A stretch of DNA of 64,000 nt from contig NC_053141.1 in assembly GCF_016808335.1 (NCBI RefSeq), forward strand, positions 7,616,797 through 7,680,796, in the 5' to 3' direction. The DNA comes from Panicum virgatum (lineage: Eukaryota > Streptophyta > Magnoliopsida > Poales > Poaceae). Below the pieces are notes generated by a model that saw nothing but the letters and a program-made list of their open reading frames with translations, had not been told where the DNA came from and made no database searches. Shown in pieces: positions 22,002 to 34,003 of the stretch (position 1 is the first letter of the stretch; each line of letters starts with the position of its first letter). The position numbers and the translations under genes are program-made.

Positions 22002-23459
22002 TGTAAGGAAAATGGCCCCTTTTAGGGAAATGACCTCTCATGCCATGGTTGCCATATTTCCTCAATATGTGTTTTGGTGATTTGATGACAACCCAACACT
22101 TGGACTAACGTGTGTGTTAAAGACGATTATATACAGCCCTTAGGTCCAAGGGATGAAAACATGAAGAAAAAGTTGAAGAAACCGACGAAGACTCAATGCA
22201 AGAAGCCATCAAGAGATAAATAGAAACATTTCTATACACCGGTTAAACCGACGCTAAAGAAAATACATACGTTGGTGCATTGGCAGATGAAGACCGAAGG
22301 AAAAACTATACACCGGTTAAACCGACGATAAAGAAAAGACATACGTCGGTGCATTGGCAGATGAAGACCAAGGAAAAACATACAATGGTTGAATCGATAA
22401 ATCACCGGTCAATTACATCGTTGTAGTTGTCCAGAGAGTTGGTTTTTCGGGAATTCTGGGACAGCTACATTCACCGGTTAAACCGGCGATGAAGTTACAT
22501 TCACCGGTCAATTACGTCGGTTGATTAAGGTAGCCATTGAAGTATAATGGCTAGTTGGAAAAAAGGTGTTCACCGGTTAAACTGGTGATGACACAAAGTG
22601 AATCATCGAATTAACCGGTGTTTGCGCTTTTTGTCAGCCACTTTTCCAACGGCTCTTTTGGGGTTTGTGGGCTATATATACCCCCCAAGGCCGGTTGCAG
22701 CAAAGTGTTGGAAGCCTCAAGAGCTGAAGAAAGTGCTGCCCAAGCAAAGATCCATCACCAACCATCCTAAAAGTGCTTAGTGTCATATCTAGCTTGTGAG
22801 AAGTTTTGAGAGAGTGCTTTGTGCATTTGTATATGCTTAGTTCTTGAGAGAGCTAGCTTAAGAGAAGTCTTGCCAAGGCAAGCAAAGCATTCCCATCGAC
22901 GACCCTCCGACTTGGTGTGCAGCGGTGCCGACACTTTGTATGGGGGAAGAGGAGACCCTCTCCTTGGTGGAGAAGCTCCGTAGTGGATTTCGGCCGGGTG
23001 ACCGAGAGAGACGGTGGCGGTGCACGAGACTCGGTGTCTTGTGGGCACTTGCCTTTGCTTGCCGGTGCGCCTTGGTGGCCTAGTGCAAGACGGTGATTGG
23101 AAGAGCCTCGGTGTCCCGTGGACGTAGGCGTTTGAGCCAAACCATGTTACATGACCGTGTCTACTCGGGAGTTTGCATCCCTCTTACACTTACCTCTTTA
23201 CTTACCGCATTACGTTTCCGCACTTACTCTATCTTGCGTGCCTTTACTTTCCTAGTTAGTTTGATTAGGATTGGCTATAGGTTGCAAGTCTTTTGGGATA
23301 AGTAGAGAGTAGCATAGATAAACCTTAGTCATAACTAGCATATGTAGGATGTGATAGGTTTATCTTATGCAAGTAGATTGAGCCCTAGGTTAGAAAGCGA
23401 ATTAGCGACCCTATTCACCCCCTCCCCCTCTAGGGTCGGACACCCCGGTAATCCTTACA
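22002..23459 (+). mobile_element. Solo LTR with ACCGGTTAAACCG motifs, nested in the CACTA element
   Basis: Begins TGTAAGGA and ends TCCTTACA, flanked by 5-bp target duplications GAGGG at 21997-22001 and 23460-23464. The interior has many degenerate inverted repeats around CACCGGTTAAACCGACG and a CACCCCCTCCCCCTCTAG stretch near the end. A related LTR in opposite orientation lies at 42685-44108. No retroelement genes are present. The organisation suggests a Ty1/copia family, but that is inference. Confidence 0.85.
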
Positions 23460-23546
23460 GAGGGAAGGAGGACTGGAGGAGTGCGGCGCCTATGCTGGTA
23501 GGGTTGGTTATACGCCCAGCGTCTTGGGCCTTTTGGGCCCAAAACA

Positions 23547-23656
23547 TATAGGAGACGCGGGGCGCTCTAAACGCGTCTCCTATGCCCAGAACCCGATAAG
23601 TTATTGGGCCTCTTGTCTCGAAAGCCCAAAATATATGGGAAAACCGCGTCTCCTAT
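23547..23656. repeat. Internal cluster of CACTA subterminal-type motifs (left)
   Basis: An inverted pair TATAGGAGACGCGG / ACGCGTCTCCTAT, with a further CCGCGTCTCCTATG at about 23644-23657, lies well inside the element, just upstream of the plus-strand gene. A matching pair lies just after that gene at 25793-25829. Confidence 0.75.
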
Positions 23657-23680
23657 GACTCATTTAATAGGCAAAAAATT

Positions 23681-23753
23681 GTGTGCCAGTTCGGAATCGA
23701 ACCCGCGACCTGGCACACTGGAACGAACAGCTATACCATTGCACTACTCAAGA
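23681..23753 (-). ncRNA. tRNA-like (Pol III A/B box) sequence, possible SINE or tRNA relic
   Basis: On the minus strand an A-box match TAGTGCAATGG (23746-23736) is followed, at the 43-44 nt spacing usual in tRNAs, by a perfect B box GGTTCGATTCC (23703-23693). The acceptor and anticodon stems do not pair convincingly, so a functional tRNA is unlikely. It may be the head of a SINE or a tRNA-derived relic. It overlaps the leader of the plus-strand gene. Confidence 0.4.
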
Positions 23754-23985
23754 ATTTCAGTTCAAGAGCCAAATCGTTTTCTTTTGTACTAAACTTATCG
23801 CACTTATTAATAAAAACCTAACCCGTGACCCCTCCGCTCCCAAGTCCCCTTCCACTTCTCCCCATCGCCATTGCAATCTCCGCTCCCCCCATCGCCATCG
23901 TTACATTGCCATCGATCTCCCCATCCCCTTCCACTTGCGGCGGCGCTTGTCCTCCCCTTCCATTGACAGGCGGCGCACGGCGGAG

Positions 23986-25411
23986 ATGGCGCACGGCGGC
24001 TTCTTCTGCCGATCTACGGCAGCTCGCGCACAACCACGCGATGGCGATGGCCGCTTCTGCTCCGCCGGCGGCGCTGGCAAGAAGACCGGCGGCGCTGAGA
24101 AGACGGCGGGACGACGACTCCACAGCGCTTCCCCCTCATGGGGTGGCGCCCACAACGACAAGGCTTCGGCGAGCGGGCAAGCGCGCTTGGTTCCAGCCAT
24201 GGAGGGCCATGGATTCTGGCGCGCTCCCACCTCCTCGAGCGATGGCTCCGACAGCGACGTGAAGTCGGCCATGGCGGCTCCAACCGGCGGCCCGAGCTCT
24301 CGCACCAGAGGATGGGCCAAGGTCGTCATCGATTTGACCCAGGATGCCGACAAGGGAAAGGGGGAAGCAGCCGGTTCCAGCCATGGAGGGCCCCGAGATG
24401 CGCACTACACGCGTTTGCACGAAGCAGGTTCTGCTCTCGATCCTAGGTTTGCTCTCGAGTAGGATGGTTACTACCTGAGGATAGGGATTTTGTTAATTCT
24501 GATTAAATGTAGTGATGATTTGCCCTTGCTATTACCTTAGGATAGGGATTTTGTAGATTATTACTTGGTATTAAGTGACGATTATTACTATCTAGTTAGT
24601 AACCTACCAATGTGTTACTCTTTCTTTGTTTGCCAATGAGCTAAGGCACTCAAATGCTAAGAAGGACTCTAGCACTTTATAATTGTAATTTGTAATATGG
24701 AATTTGTAATCTGGACTCTAGTTCTTGTAGTGATAGTATTCTTAAATAAGGACTCTAGCACTTTCTTTTTACTTGATATGGATGTGCCAATCTGTTGGCT
24801 TTTGGATGTGTTAACATGAAGCCCTAGTTATAGTTAGTAATTTTTAGTGCATATGTTGCCATTGATAATGTTCTTTTGCTGAAATGGTGCTGAGCTCTTG
24901 TAGTGATAGTATTCTGAAATGGTTGGTAATTTTCAGTGGATATGTTGCCTAAGAACATTAGCCCTGAGCTTCTTGCTTATGTAATGTGCATGTTTTGATG
25001 TGAAAAAAATGGTTTGGGGGTACATATATGTCCAAGTTAACTGAGATGCACCCGAAAGAACTTTACCTTTAGTGATGATAGTATTTAAATCTTGGTCAGA
25101 GTTGGTGTTCTTTTTTTCAGAAAATTATATGCAGAAGAGCTATCCCATAAAGAAACTAACATTCTGAATTTGATATGTAGGCAATCCCTTCTAAGAATGC
25201 TAAGAAAATCACTGCCTTGCACAACAGACTACAAACACAAGTCAACAAGATCAGTGGACTAGTCGACCAGCTTGCAAAGGAACAAGCACAGAAGAACATG
25301 ATTGAACAAGAACTGAAGCAAGAACAGCTGAAGATATCCAACAAGTGGAAGGTGGTAACGCGGATGATTGCTATCACTGGTGGGACTGCCCCAACAGGTG
25401 CTAATAGCTGA
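23986..25411 (+). CDS. CACTA-borne coiled-coil protein with SUMO-interaction-like motif (putative, two exons)
   Basis: I do not recognise the family. The first open segment (ATG at 23986, open to 24462) is Ala/Gly/Ser-rich and contains VVIDLTQD at 24322-24345, which matches the canonical SUMO-interaction core (V/I)IDLT plus acidic residues. A second segment, after acceptor-like TGATATGTAG (ending 25180), runs 25181-25411 in a single frame. It encodes a Lys/Gln/Glu-rich amphipathic helix, probably a coiled coil, ending in TAG/TGA-type termination. Candidate donors are at 24321, 24427 and 24446; only 24321 is in phase with the second segment, and using it would remove the SUMO motif. It may encode a DNA-binding accessory protein of the element, or be a captured host fragment. 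Subterminal-type motifs bracket it. Confidence 0.4.
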
Positions 25412-25792
25412 AGAATATGCAGGAAGTCAGCAAGATCAATGGACTTCATGCAGGATAGGAATTTTGTTGATGCACTGTTTATGTGCCTAGATGATGCATT
25501 GTGACATATCTTTTGGTTTGTAAATAAGTAGGTTAATGATACTGCTGGTTATGTGCCTGGATTATGTAGTGCTGATGAACCTCTAGTTATGTACTGCTAC
25601 TTATGTACTGCACCTATCTGTGTAAATATGCCTGTGCCTATATATCTGTCTCCTATATACTAGTATTTGTGTGCCTGTCTGAATGATATTTGCAATCTTG
25701 TTGCATATTAAATATATTTGGGTCCACTAAATTTCTCCTATCAGTCTCTCCTATCTGAATAATTATATTATGGAGCTGTTCAGAACAGAACA

Positions 25793-25829
25793 ATAGGAGA
25801 CGCGGGTCAACAAAACCGCGTCTCCTATA
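25793..25829. repeat. Internal pair of CACTA subterminal-type motifs (right)
   Basis: AATAGGAGACGCGGG and its inverse CCGCGTCTCCTATA form a near-palindrome just 3' of the plus-strand coiled-coil gene. Confidence 0.75.
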
Positions 25830-26157
25830 TAGACAATAGTTTCAGTTTCAGTTTCAGTTTGGGATGTGCCAAATTACAATCTTACAATCTTAAATATTGC
25901 ACATAAACTATCTTACAATCTTACAAGCATAAATTATCTTACAAGCATCATATTGCACATATAATTTATACATAAATTATATTACAATCTTTGGGACCTA
26001 ACTTATCTTACATAAATTTATACATAATTAGAATTTATACATAAATTATCTTACAAATATGAGACCAAACTTATTACAACTTATATTACAATTTATCTCC
26101 CATTTTTGACTTGCCATTTTTGCATTTTTTTTCCTGCCTTTTGCCTTGGCGACTCCT

Positions 26158-29100
26158 TTATCCTTGTGGCTGCTCCGCAAGTAAGGGTTTTTTTTCGCTA
26201 TCCAGGAGCACAGGGAGGTTGCAAGTACCAAATGGAGGGACTTCATCGAACTGATTGTACTCCTCATCCACAACATTTTCAACACCCACTACCCATCTTT
26301 TTCCAGGGAGCACCACGTGCCTTTTCTTGTTTCTCGTGTCAGGAACATAAAAGACTTGGGATACTTGATCTGCAAGTACAAATGGCTCTTCCTTATACCT
26401 AACTTTCCCCAGGCCAACAGTTGTGAACCCATACGGGTCTTTCATGACACCCTTTGCGCCCTGAACCCAGCGGCACCTCAAAACTGGCACCTTAAAGTCC
26501 GAATAGTTAAGCTCCCATTTATCCTCTATTTGTCCATAGTATGCTATCTTCTCGTCGTCGTTGTTAACAGCCTCTATTCGCACTCCACTGTTTTGAAAAG
26601 TGCTCTTGTTGTCTTGGCCGGTGGTGTAGAAAGTGTAACCATTAATATCATAACCTTGGTAGCTAGTTATTGTGAACAGAGGACCGACCGCCAAACTTCT
26701 AAGAGCATCATTTGTGCTAGAGTCTGAGTTTTGTATTCAGTCTCTAAACCAAATGTTGAATCCATTCATATGTGCCCTCTCTAGCCAAGCTTCGCTCTGG
26801 TCTGGATTTTCTATTCGCAGGTGCGCTTTATGCTCATCAATGTATGGGGACACTTCCGTTGTGTGTTGCAACACAAGAAAATGAGCTTGCCGAAATGCAT
26901 CCGCGTCTGGGTTGAGTGTCTTCTCCCCAAGTATACCCGTCCCTGCTAACCTTCCCTCGTGGCGAGCCTTCAATATGCCAATTGGATTTGTAGGGTAAAT
27001 GAAATCTAGGCACCAGTCAACCACCTCCTCAACAGAGTACCCCTGAACCATACTACCCTCGGGATGAACCCGGCTCTTTATATACTTGTTCAGAGTGCTC
27101 ATGAATCTCTCGTATGGATACATATGATGTAGGAACACCGACCGAAGATCTTATCTCCTTAATCAAGTGGACAATGAGATGCACTGATACGTCAAAGAAT
27201 GATGGTGGGAAGAATGCTTCAAGGAGAACAATTGTCTCAAACAGTCTCTTCTCTAGCTCATCGAGTGACTCCTCATCAATCACCTTCTGAGATATTGCAT
27301 TGAAAAAGAAACACAAGCTCATGATAGTCATTCGTACTTTTTCCGGCAATATGTTCCTGATAGCAACAGGAAGCATTGAGGTGAGCATGACATTGCAATC
27401 ATGAGCTTTTATGGGAAGAAATTTCTGCTCCTTTGCGTGCACAAATTTTCGGATGTTTGATGAATAGCCAGAAGGAACTTTGACACTATGAAGAAAATCA
27501 CACAATTCCTTCTTCTCTTTCACAGTTAGAGTTATGGCAGATGCTGGGAGTTGTCCTCCGGTGCCGTCGCGACTGAGCTCATGTCTTATGCCCAACTCTT
27601 CTAGATCTTTTCTTGCATTTTCATGGTCCTTGGTTTTATGTTTGTCATTCATGAGTGTACCAAGTAAGCTGCCACAGACATTCTTTTTCACATGCATGGC
27701 ATCGATACTGTGGCGGACACATAAGAATGACCAGTAAGGTAGCTCCCATAAAATTGACTTCTTTTTCCACCTTTGCTTCGGCTCAGGTAATTCATTCTTT
27801 TTTTCGCTTGCATTTTGTAAGGGTGGTCTTGCCTTTCTTCCCTTGGGCAACGGGGTGATCCTTGACATGGTCATACTAATGCTCCCCATCGAAATTCCTT
27901 GGAGCATTTTCCATCTCCCTTGTGCCATCAAATTGGTGTTTCATGTTTCGATACACATGGGACTTGGGAAGAAAACGCCGATGACGCACGTGCACCCGTT
28001 TCTTTGAGTTGTTCAACCAAATTGTCTTTGTGTCATCTAGGCAATGAGCGCATTCCTTTTCACCTTTACACTGTCCAGACACAGAACGGCCACCCGATAG
28101 ATCAGTAATCGTGCAGAACAACAAACCACGTACGGTGCAGGGTTCCCTCTTGTATCCGTCGTACGCATCAAAACCATGTGACCACAGTGTTTTGAGATCA
28201 TCCACAAGAGGTCTTAGATACACATCGATGTCAATCCCAGGCTGATGTGGACCTGAGATAAGAATCGACATCATCATGTATTTCCTTTTGTTACACAACC
28301 ATGGCGGAAGATTGTAGATCGATAACAACACCGGCCAAACGCTATGCGAGCTGCTCATCTGACCAAACGGGTTCATTCCATCTGTGCTTAGTGCAAACCT
28401 AAGACTCCTTGGGTCATCACCAAATTTTTTATACTTCCAATCAATGAGGTGCCACTATGTTGAATCCGCCGGGTGGCGTATATTAGTATCTATCTTGCGC
28501 CCTTCCATGTGCCAACGCAAAAGCTTTGCATCCTTGCTTGATGCAAACAAATGCCTTAGGCGAGGTATTAATGAAAAATACCATGCTACCTTCTGAGGAG
28601 CTCCGTGCACCCTTCCCTCATCACCCCCGTCATTCCTTCGTTTGTAACGAGAGGCTCCACACTCTGGGCATTCAGTGAGATCTGCATGGTCACCACGGAA
28701 TAGGACGCAGTCGTTCTTACAAGCATGGATTTTCTCAACTTCCATCCCCAAAGGGCAAATAGTCTCCTTCGGCTCATAAGTGGTCTTGGGTATCTCATTC
28801 TCCTCCGGAAGCATGTCGCTTAGCAAATCTAACAATGCCTTGAAGCCGCGATCAGTCCAGTGATGTGTGGCCTTTAGCTGTAGAAGTTTTAGTGATGTGA
28901 AGAGTTTTGACCACTTCTCCTTGCAGCCTGGATAGAGTGGGGTCTTCATATCTCTCACCATCTTTTCCAATTTCCCAAAATCCCCAATACTGTACCCATC
29001 ATATGACATTGCATCACACACCATCTCCTCCATTTTGTCAGCAATGCTAGCATAATTGTCACCAATATCAACAAGCTCATCCTCACTCATATCATGTCCT

Positions 29101-29498
29101 GCTGTTGTCTCATTATTGTCATAGTCCGCTTCATCATTCTGGTAGGTTGGATTGTCAGGGAGCCTTTCATCGCCATCCAGGCTAGCGGTTTGCTGACCGG
29201 CAGAGATTTCTTCACCCATAAGATCACTGCACTACAGATCTCGATCATTAACACCATCCTCTCCATGCTGGTTCCAACACAAGTAGTCACTCATGAATCC
29301 CCGAATGATCAGATGAGCCTGCACATGCAATGAACTTGGAAACTTTCTCTCATTCTGACAATCAATGCATGGTCAACAAATGGCAGACATGTGGCGATCC
29401 AACTTGTCCGCATCTGCTGCGGCAATGAATGTCTTTATACCACTTAAATACTCTTCACATAGACGGTTCTCCAGATACATCCACCTCCTGTCTGCCAT
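26158..29498 (-). pseudogene. CACTA TNP2-type transposase, broken
   Basis: Catalytic transposase of the CACTA element. The ATG at 29498 opens a MADRRWMY-type Transpos_assoc domain (about 29498-29260, CPC..C zinc-like cysteines and a WNQHGE end). The TNP2 core follows (about 29000-27900; landmarks CPLGMEVEKIHACKND and a STDGMNPFG segment), then a DUF4218-like region (about 27500-27060, KRLFETIVLLEAFFP) and a DUF4216-like C-terminus (26700-26500, VPVLRCRWV). In-frame stops occur at 29373-29375, 29232-29234, 28455-28457 and 26737-26739. The reading frame shifts near 27900 and near 27130. The length and domain order are those of an autonomous parent; this copy cannot make the full protein. Several stops replace expected Gln or Trp codons. 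Confidence 0.88.
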
Positions 29499-29819
29499 CT
29501 GCATTGTTAAGCAAGAAAATTATCAATATCCAAGCAAAATGAATACAAGTCATGACAATATTGAAATACTTATAACAACACTGAAAGACATACAAAAACA
29601 TGAACAATTAAATTAATGACTTGCCTAAAACTGCATTTGGACCTCCATTAAGACAAGAAAAGCCTCACCTTTGGCCTCCAAAACACCTGCTGGCCGGCGG
29701 GCTCAAAATATGCTCAATGGATCATCAATTTCTCTCTGCACGCACACACAAAGGGATGAAATTTAGCACGCACACACAAAAAAAGATGCATTGTCAAGCA
29801 TCATAGAGAGCTATAGCAC

Positions 29820-30360
29820 AAAGCTCACCTTTTCGAAACCACCCATGGCGGAGCAGGATGGCCGGGCCGGCCAGGATGCTGGCGGTGGTGCACACGGCGG
29901 ACGGTGGTGCGGGCCGGAGGGCGTGTACGGAGAGGCGTTTGCGTGGCACCGGACGACACTGATCTTCCCTGTTCTCCACCGGCGGCCGGGCGAGGCGTGC
30001 GCGTGGCGCGCGGGCGGCTGGCCGCGCTCGGCGAGGCCGCTGTGGCGTGCACGCAGCGGTGGCGCGGGCCGGAGGGCGAGTAGGAGAGGCGTGGTGCAAG
30101 CGCGGAGGTGGTGGACGATCCTGAACACAGCTCGCGCGCCACCGGCCGACGGGTGAGGCGTGCCCGTGGCGGGTGGCTGGCGGGCGCGTGCTGCTGATTT
30201 GTGCCACGCCAGCCAGTGGTGGCGATGCCGGCCGGCCGGCAAAGCGAGCGCAGCTCCAAACCAATGCAGGAGCCACTGGTGTAAGTGGCCGGCCGGCCCG
30301 CGATCGCGAGCGGACGTGCGGACGTGCGGGCGCGCGGCCGGACATGAACAGAAAATGAAT
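29820..30360. other. GC-rich segment upstream of the TNP2 pseudogene
   Basis: About 540 bp, far more GC-rich than its surroundings, with open frames on both strands (29794-30477 minus, 29791-30156 plus). None has a recognisable domain. It may be the transposase promoter and leader or captured host DNA. Confidence 0.4.
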
Positions 30361-30369
30361 GTGCCCTGT

Positions 30370-30800
30370 CCGAGACGAAAGGCGATATGAGACGCGGGCG
30401 GTTAAGCAACCTCTCATTTCAACAAAATCATGGGAGACAGGGATTAACAAGCCGCGACTCCTTTGATATGAGTACATAGGAGACGCGGGTATAAACGGGA
30501 GTCTCCTATCAACAGAGGTATAGGAGACGCGGGTTCTTATAGGAGACGCGGCTTCTACGTACGCGTCTGCACTGTTGGAAATATAGGAGATGCGGCTTGT
30601 CAGAACGAGTCTCTTTTTCTGTTAGAGACGCGGCTTGTACACCCGCGTCTCCCATTTTCAGACATAGGAGACACGGGTTATCCGGCCGCATCCCTTGGCC
30701 CTGGGAATGCACCAAGAGTAGACGTGTTGTGTCTGGACGTGTCTCCTATTACGTATAGGAGACGCGTCTTATTTCCTTGTCTCCGAATACTGTGTCTCAT
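30370..30800. repeat. Right subterminal repeats of the CACTA element
   Basis: About a dozen variants of GGAGACGCGG / CCGCGTCTCC, in both orientations, lead into the right TIR, mirroring the left subterminal zone. Confidence 0.85.
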
Positions 30801-31436
30801 TTGTCTGTTTCTTACATAGTGTCCGTAACTTCCTATGATATTTGTTACTTAAATATATATATATATATTATTAGTCATTTTAACTTTTCTAAATTATAGT
30901 TAAAACTATGCATCTACATATATATATTTATGCCTAGATGTATCGTACAATCTATGAATCATGAAAAGCTAAAGTATCGATATTTCATACACCGGCTACT
31001 AAATACACCTTAGGATTATTCCCCGTAGCTTATAATGCCTAACAGTCAAGACAAATTAAAGGGATCGGTTGGGATATGTTTTCCATTCATATTTTAGGTA
31101 GCCGCCAGCACCATGTTTTATCGGAAGATTCGTGTTTTGTTCCCCTAATAGTTAGCTAATTTATTTTGAATACAATATCAGAGCGTGCAACATGCGCGCT
31201 CGGCTGTTGCAACATGTGTCGGGTCTTTTCCTTTTATTACTAGTCAATGACGCGCGCGTTCATATTTGATGACAATGATTGTGGTTATCATATTCAGCAG
31301 CCTAAGAATTCTTTAATTAGGAGATGCTTATTATGTACGGAAAACACATAAACGTGAAGAATTCAAAGGCGCCGAGATAAACGTGAAGTGTAGTTATTGC
31401 ACGTTGCATTCTCCCCGACGACAGATGGTACAATAA

Positions 31437-31635
31437 GACAGTCTCAGTGGGATTTCATGGAAAGTTTCATGACATTAAATATCATCAATTTTGCTGACGT
31501 GGCAAGAAGAGAGAAGGATAGAGTTTCATGGGATGTGAGGAGAGTTTCATCACCATGAAACTCATCTGGCACGGTTACCTAGCTTCTAGTCTAGTCTAGG
31601 TGTCTGTGTCTATGAAACTCCCACTGAGACTGGCC
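31437..31635. mobile_element. Tourist-like (PIF/Harbinger) MITE
   Basis: A 199-bp element with inverted ends around CAGTCTCAGTGGGA and target duplications TAA at 31434-31436 and 31636-31638. The corresponding sites in blocks 1 and 2 are empty, with a single TAA, so it inserted after unit B separated. Confidence 0.88.
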
Positions 31636-31985
31636 TAATCGCACAAAGCAGCAGCAGGTCCATACAGAAAAGCTTGGTAAATTTTACAATTAACTATCTG
31701 TTTTTTGGCTTGGGTAATCACACTTTTGCAAAATCTCCTCCCACTCTCTCCGCGTCCCCGCTTGAATGTTGATCCGGTGGTCCAGATTAAAGTTTACACA
31801 GAGAGGTTGGTTATGTAGATATATATCGCCGGAAGATTTCAAAGTCTACGGGATGCCACTACTATACTGTTTCTGTTTGCTCGCGAACGGAAGGTTGCCA
31901 CCTTCCTGCCACCATGTAGTGCTTGGCTGCTTGCGTTGCCTTCTCTTTACGCGTGTGGAGTGCTGGCGTGTGCTTCCTCTCATTG

Positions 31986-32230
31986 AGGCTTTATTTAGAT
32001 GTATAAAATTTTGGGTGTAAAGCACTGTAGCACTTTCGTTTATATTTGATAATTATTGTCCCGCCATGGATTAACTAGGCTCAAAAAATTCATCTTGTAA
32101 ATTATAGACAAAATGTATAATTAGTTATTTTGTTTAGCTACATTTAATACTTCATGCATGTGTTAAAAGATTTGATGTGATGGAAAATTTTGTAAAGTTT
32201 TGAAATTTTAAAGAGAACTAAACAAGACCT
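31986..32230. mobile_element. MITE with AGGCTTTATTTAG / CTAAACAAGACCT ends
   Basis: About 245 bp with imperfect inverted ends of the common grass GGCCTTGTTTAGTTC type. Internal phrases such as GTAAAGCACTGTAGCACTTTCG are typical of that family. No clear target duplication is seen. About 40 bp of flank present in the other copies is missing here. Confidence 0.7.
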
Positions 32231-32400
32231 GAATATCCTAAGTGTCATCAGTGCGACAGTGCCTGCAAAACTAATCGCCACCGCAGTGGCGGAGCTGGTG
32301 AATATCCACGGCTAGGGCGATCAAACAACTCATGTACAGCCACGTATAGATAGTTAAAACTAACAGTAACCTGGGCTCTGTGCGGGCTAGCAAACTCAAA

Positions 32401-32800
32401 CTAATTCTGCTCACAAAAAAAAAATACAACTCACATGGTAGAATTATTCCTAAACGATACATGCTCTCGATGTCCAAGTAAATTGCTTCAAGTTATTTGT
32501 GTTGTAAAGTATTTTTGTCATCAAATACAAGATCTTTGTTGCTATCGAAAATCCTCGCTCCAATTTCTGCCGGTTCATGTTCAATTTGGAATATTATTAC
32601 AAAAATATTATTTTTTTACGAAAATACCCGCTGCCTGTTGTCTTCAACCAGGCCGACAGGTGCGTGGGACGGTAGCGAGCACATTGCCAAGCAGACTGGG
32701 CTGCGATGTAGCCAGGCCTTTACTGCTGCTGTGCTCGGCCATGTCTAGAGCAGGTCACGGAAAACACAAACTGGGCTGTGGAAAAACAAGAGGATATAAA
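32401..32800. other. Intergenic DNA between unit B and the Mutator-like element
   Basis: About 400 bp with no supported gene. The overlapping open frames at 32435-32827 have no domain. Confidence 0.5.
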
Positions 32801-33422
32801 GGGAATTTTTTTCTTTTTTATATTTAAAAAAATCAAAATTTCAAAAATATATGTCCGTTTTGAAAAATTTCAAAAATACCCCCGGTCGCCCCCCATAGGG
32901 CGACAGGCCCTAAGTGTAATTTTTTTTCTTTAAATTTGCAACGAGGTCCCTGGCAAAAAAAAAGGGCATGTCGCCCCCCAACGGGTGACAGGGGCCTGTC
33001 GCCCACCCCCTGGGGCGACAGGGTCTCCTCCCTTGTCATTTGAGCCTAAAAATTCAGGAAAAAAGAGAGGGGTGAGGAGAAGAAAAGCGGCGAAGCTCTG
33101 CCGAATTCCGCACTTGTGATCTACCGGTAACTTCCGTATGAATCTGTTGATATTGTATAACAATTTTATTTAATTAGCGGATTAGCTGAATTAGATTTGG
33201 TGCTTTAGAACACTCGTTTAGTATTACAATTTGAGTACTATTACAGACTTGTTTTTAAATTAATTATGCATTAGAATAGAATTATGACAGTAACTTATTG
33301 ATATTGCAGTATAAGACAAGAGAATTATGACAGTACCTATATTTTCACGCATCGATTTGGTATACGATATGTGCATTATTTAAATCATTGTTCATCATTT
33401 GGCGCACCACACTATAGCGCCA

Positions 33423-34003
33423 ATGTCTTCGTCAAGATCAACCTACATTCCGTGGAGCATGTGTGTAGCCACCGTACCTGAAGAAATTGATGTGCCAATG
33501 TGCTTCTGCGGTTCGTTATGCAAGTTCATGCAATCTGAGGTTTTAGGAGATGACTACGGCATGAGGTTCTTTATGTGTGAGAACTACGAATATGATCCAC
33601 CTAAGCGATATGGCAAAGACCGGGACAAGGTAGCAGGACAACATACACTATTTTTCTTTGTGACCTAACATTGAGTTATGATTCTATTTTTTGTTGGACA
33701 AAGTCTCCTCCGCCTCTTTGTGATTTTATGCAGTGGTTCGACACCATGCAGTCGCAGCAGACAAAAGGACTTTGTGGAACAACAAGCAAGGTGGGCTGCA
33801 GAACATTGGCGCCGAATGAAGCACGAGGAACAGCAAGAGGAGAAGTGCAAGAAAAGATCCGCAAGAGAATAAAGGAGGTGGATCATAAGGTGGCGGCCGA
33901 ACGTGAAGCTGACAGGGAGAGAAAGCGAGAGAGGGCACGCCGTGCGAAGGAAGCCGGCCCCGAAGCAATTAGGAAGGGCAAATATCCTCGGTGTACTCAG
34001 TAG
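33423..34003 (+). CDS. MULE-borne small protein with GRF-like zinc-finger cysteines
   Basis: Exon 1 is 33423-33629 and exon 2 is 33734-34003, with a 104-bp GT-AG phase-0 intron, predicting 158 aa. Exon 1 has a CFCG...C...RFFMCENY pattern resembling GRF-type zinc fingers that bind nucleic acid. Exon 2 is a highly charged Arg/Lys/Glu helix. Part of exon 2 looks more protein-like in a neighbouring frame (about 33760-33870, WAAEHWRRMKHEE), so two small compensating indels are possible. It is transcribed away from the left TIR, which probably supplies the promoter. The role is unknown. The position matches the second gene of MuDR, but no similarity to mudrB is seen. Confidence 0.5.

Larger units (their letters stand above)
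14483..30821. mobile_element. CACTA (En/Spm) transposon, 16.3 kb, decayed
   Basis: Perfect 14-bp TIRs CACTATGTAAGAAA (14483-14496) and the inverse (30808-30821) bound the element, with near-matching 3-bp flanks TCT and TCC. The flanking DNA is the split upstream region of unit B. Subterminal zones are packed with GGAGACGCG-type motifs in both orientations, the expected binding sites of a TNPA-like protein. The interior holds a TNP2 transposase pseudogene (minus), a TNP1/Ulp1-like pseudogene (minus) and a plus-strand coiled-coil gene, plus nested solo LTRs at 15416-17066 and 22002-23459. Stops and frameshifts in the transposase mean this copy is not autonomous. Confidence 0.93.
30822..32400. 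other. Unit-B upstream flank resumed after the CACTA element
   Basis: Colinear with 5690-6840 and 48625-49780, with no gene. It contains a (TA)n run at about 30855 and two MITE insertions absent from the other copies. Confidence 0.7.
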
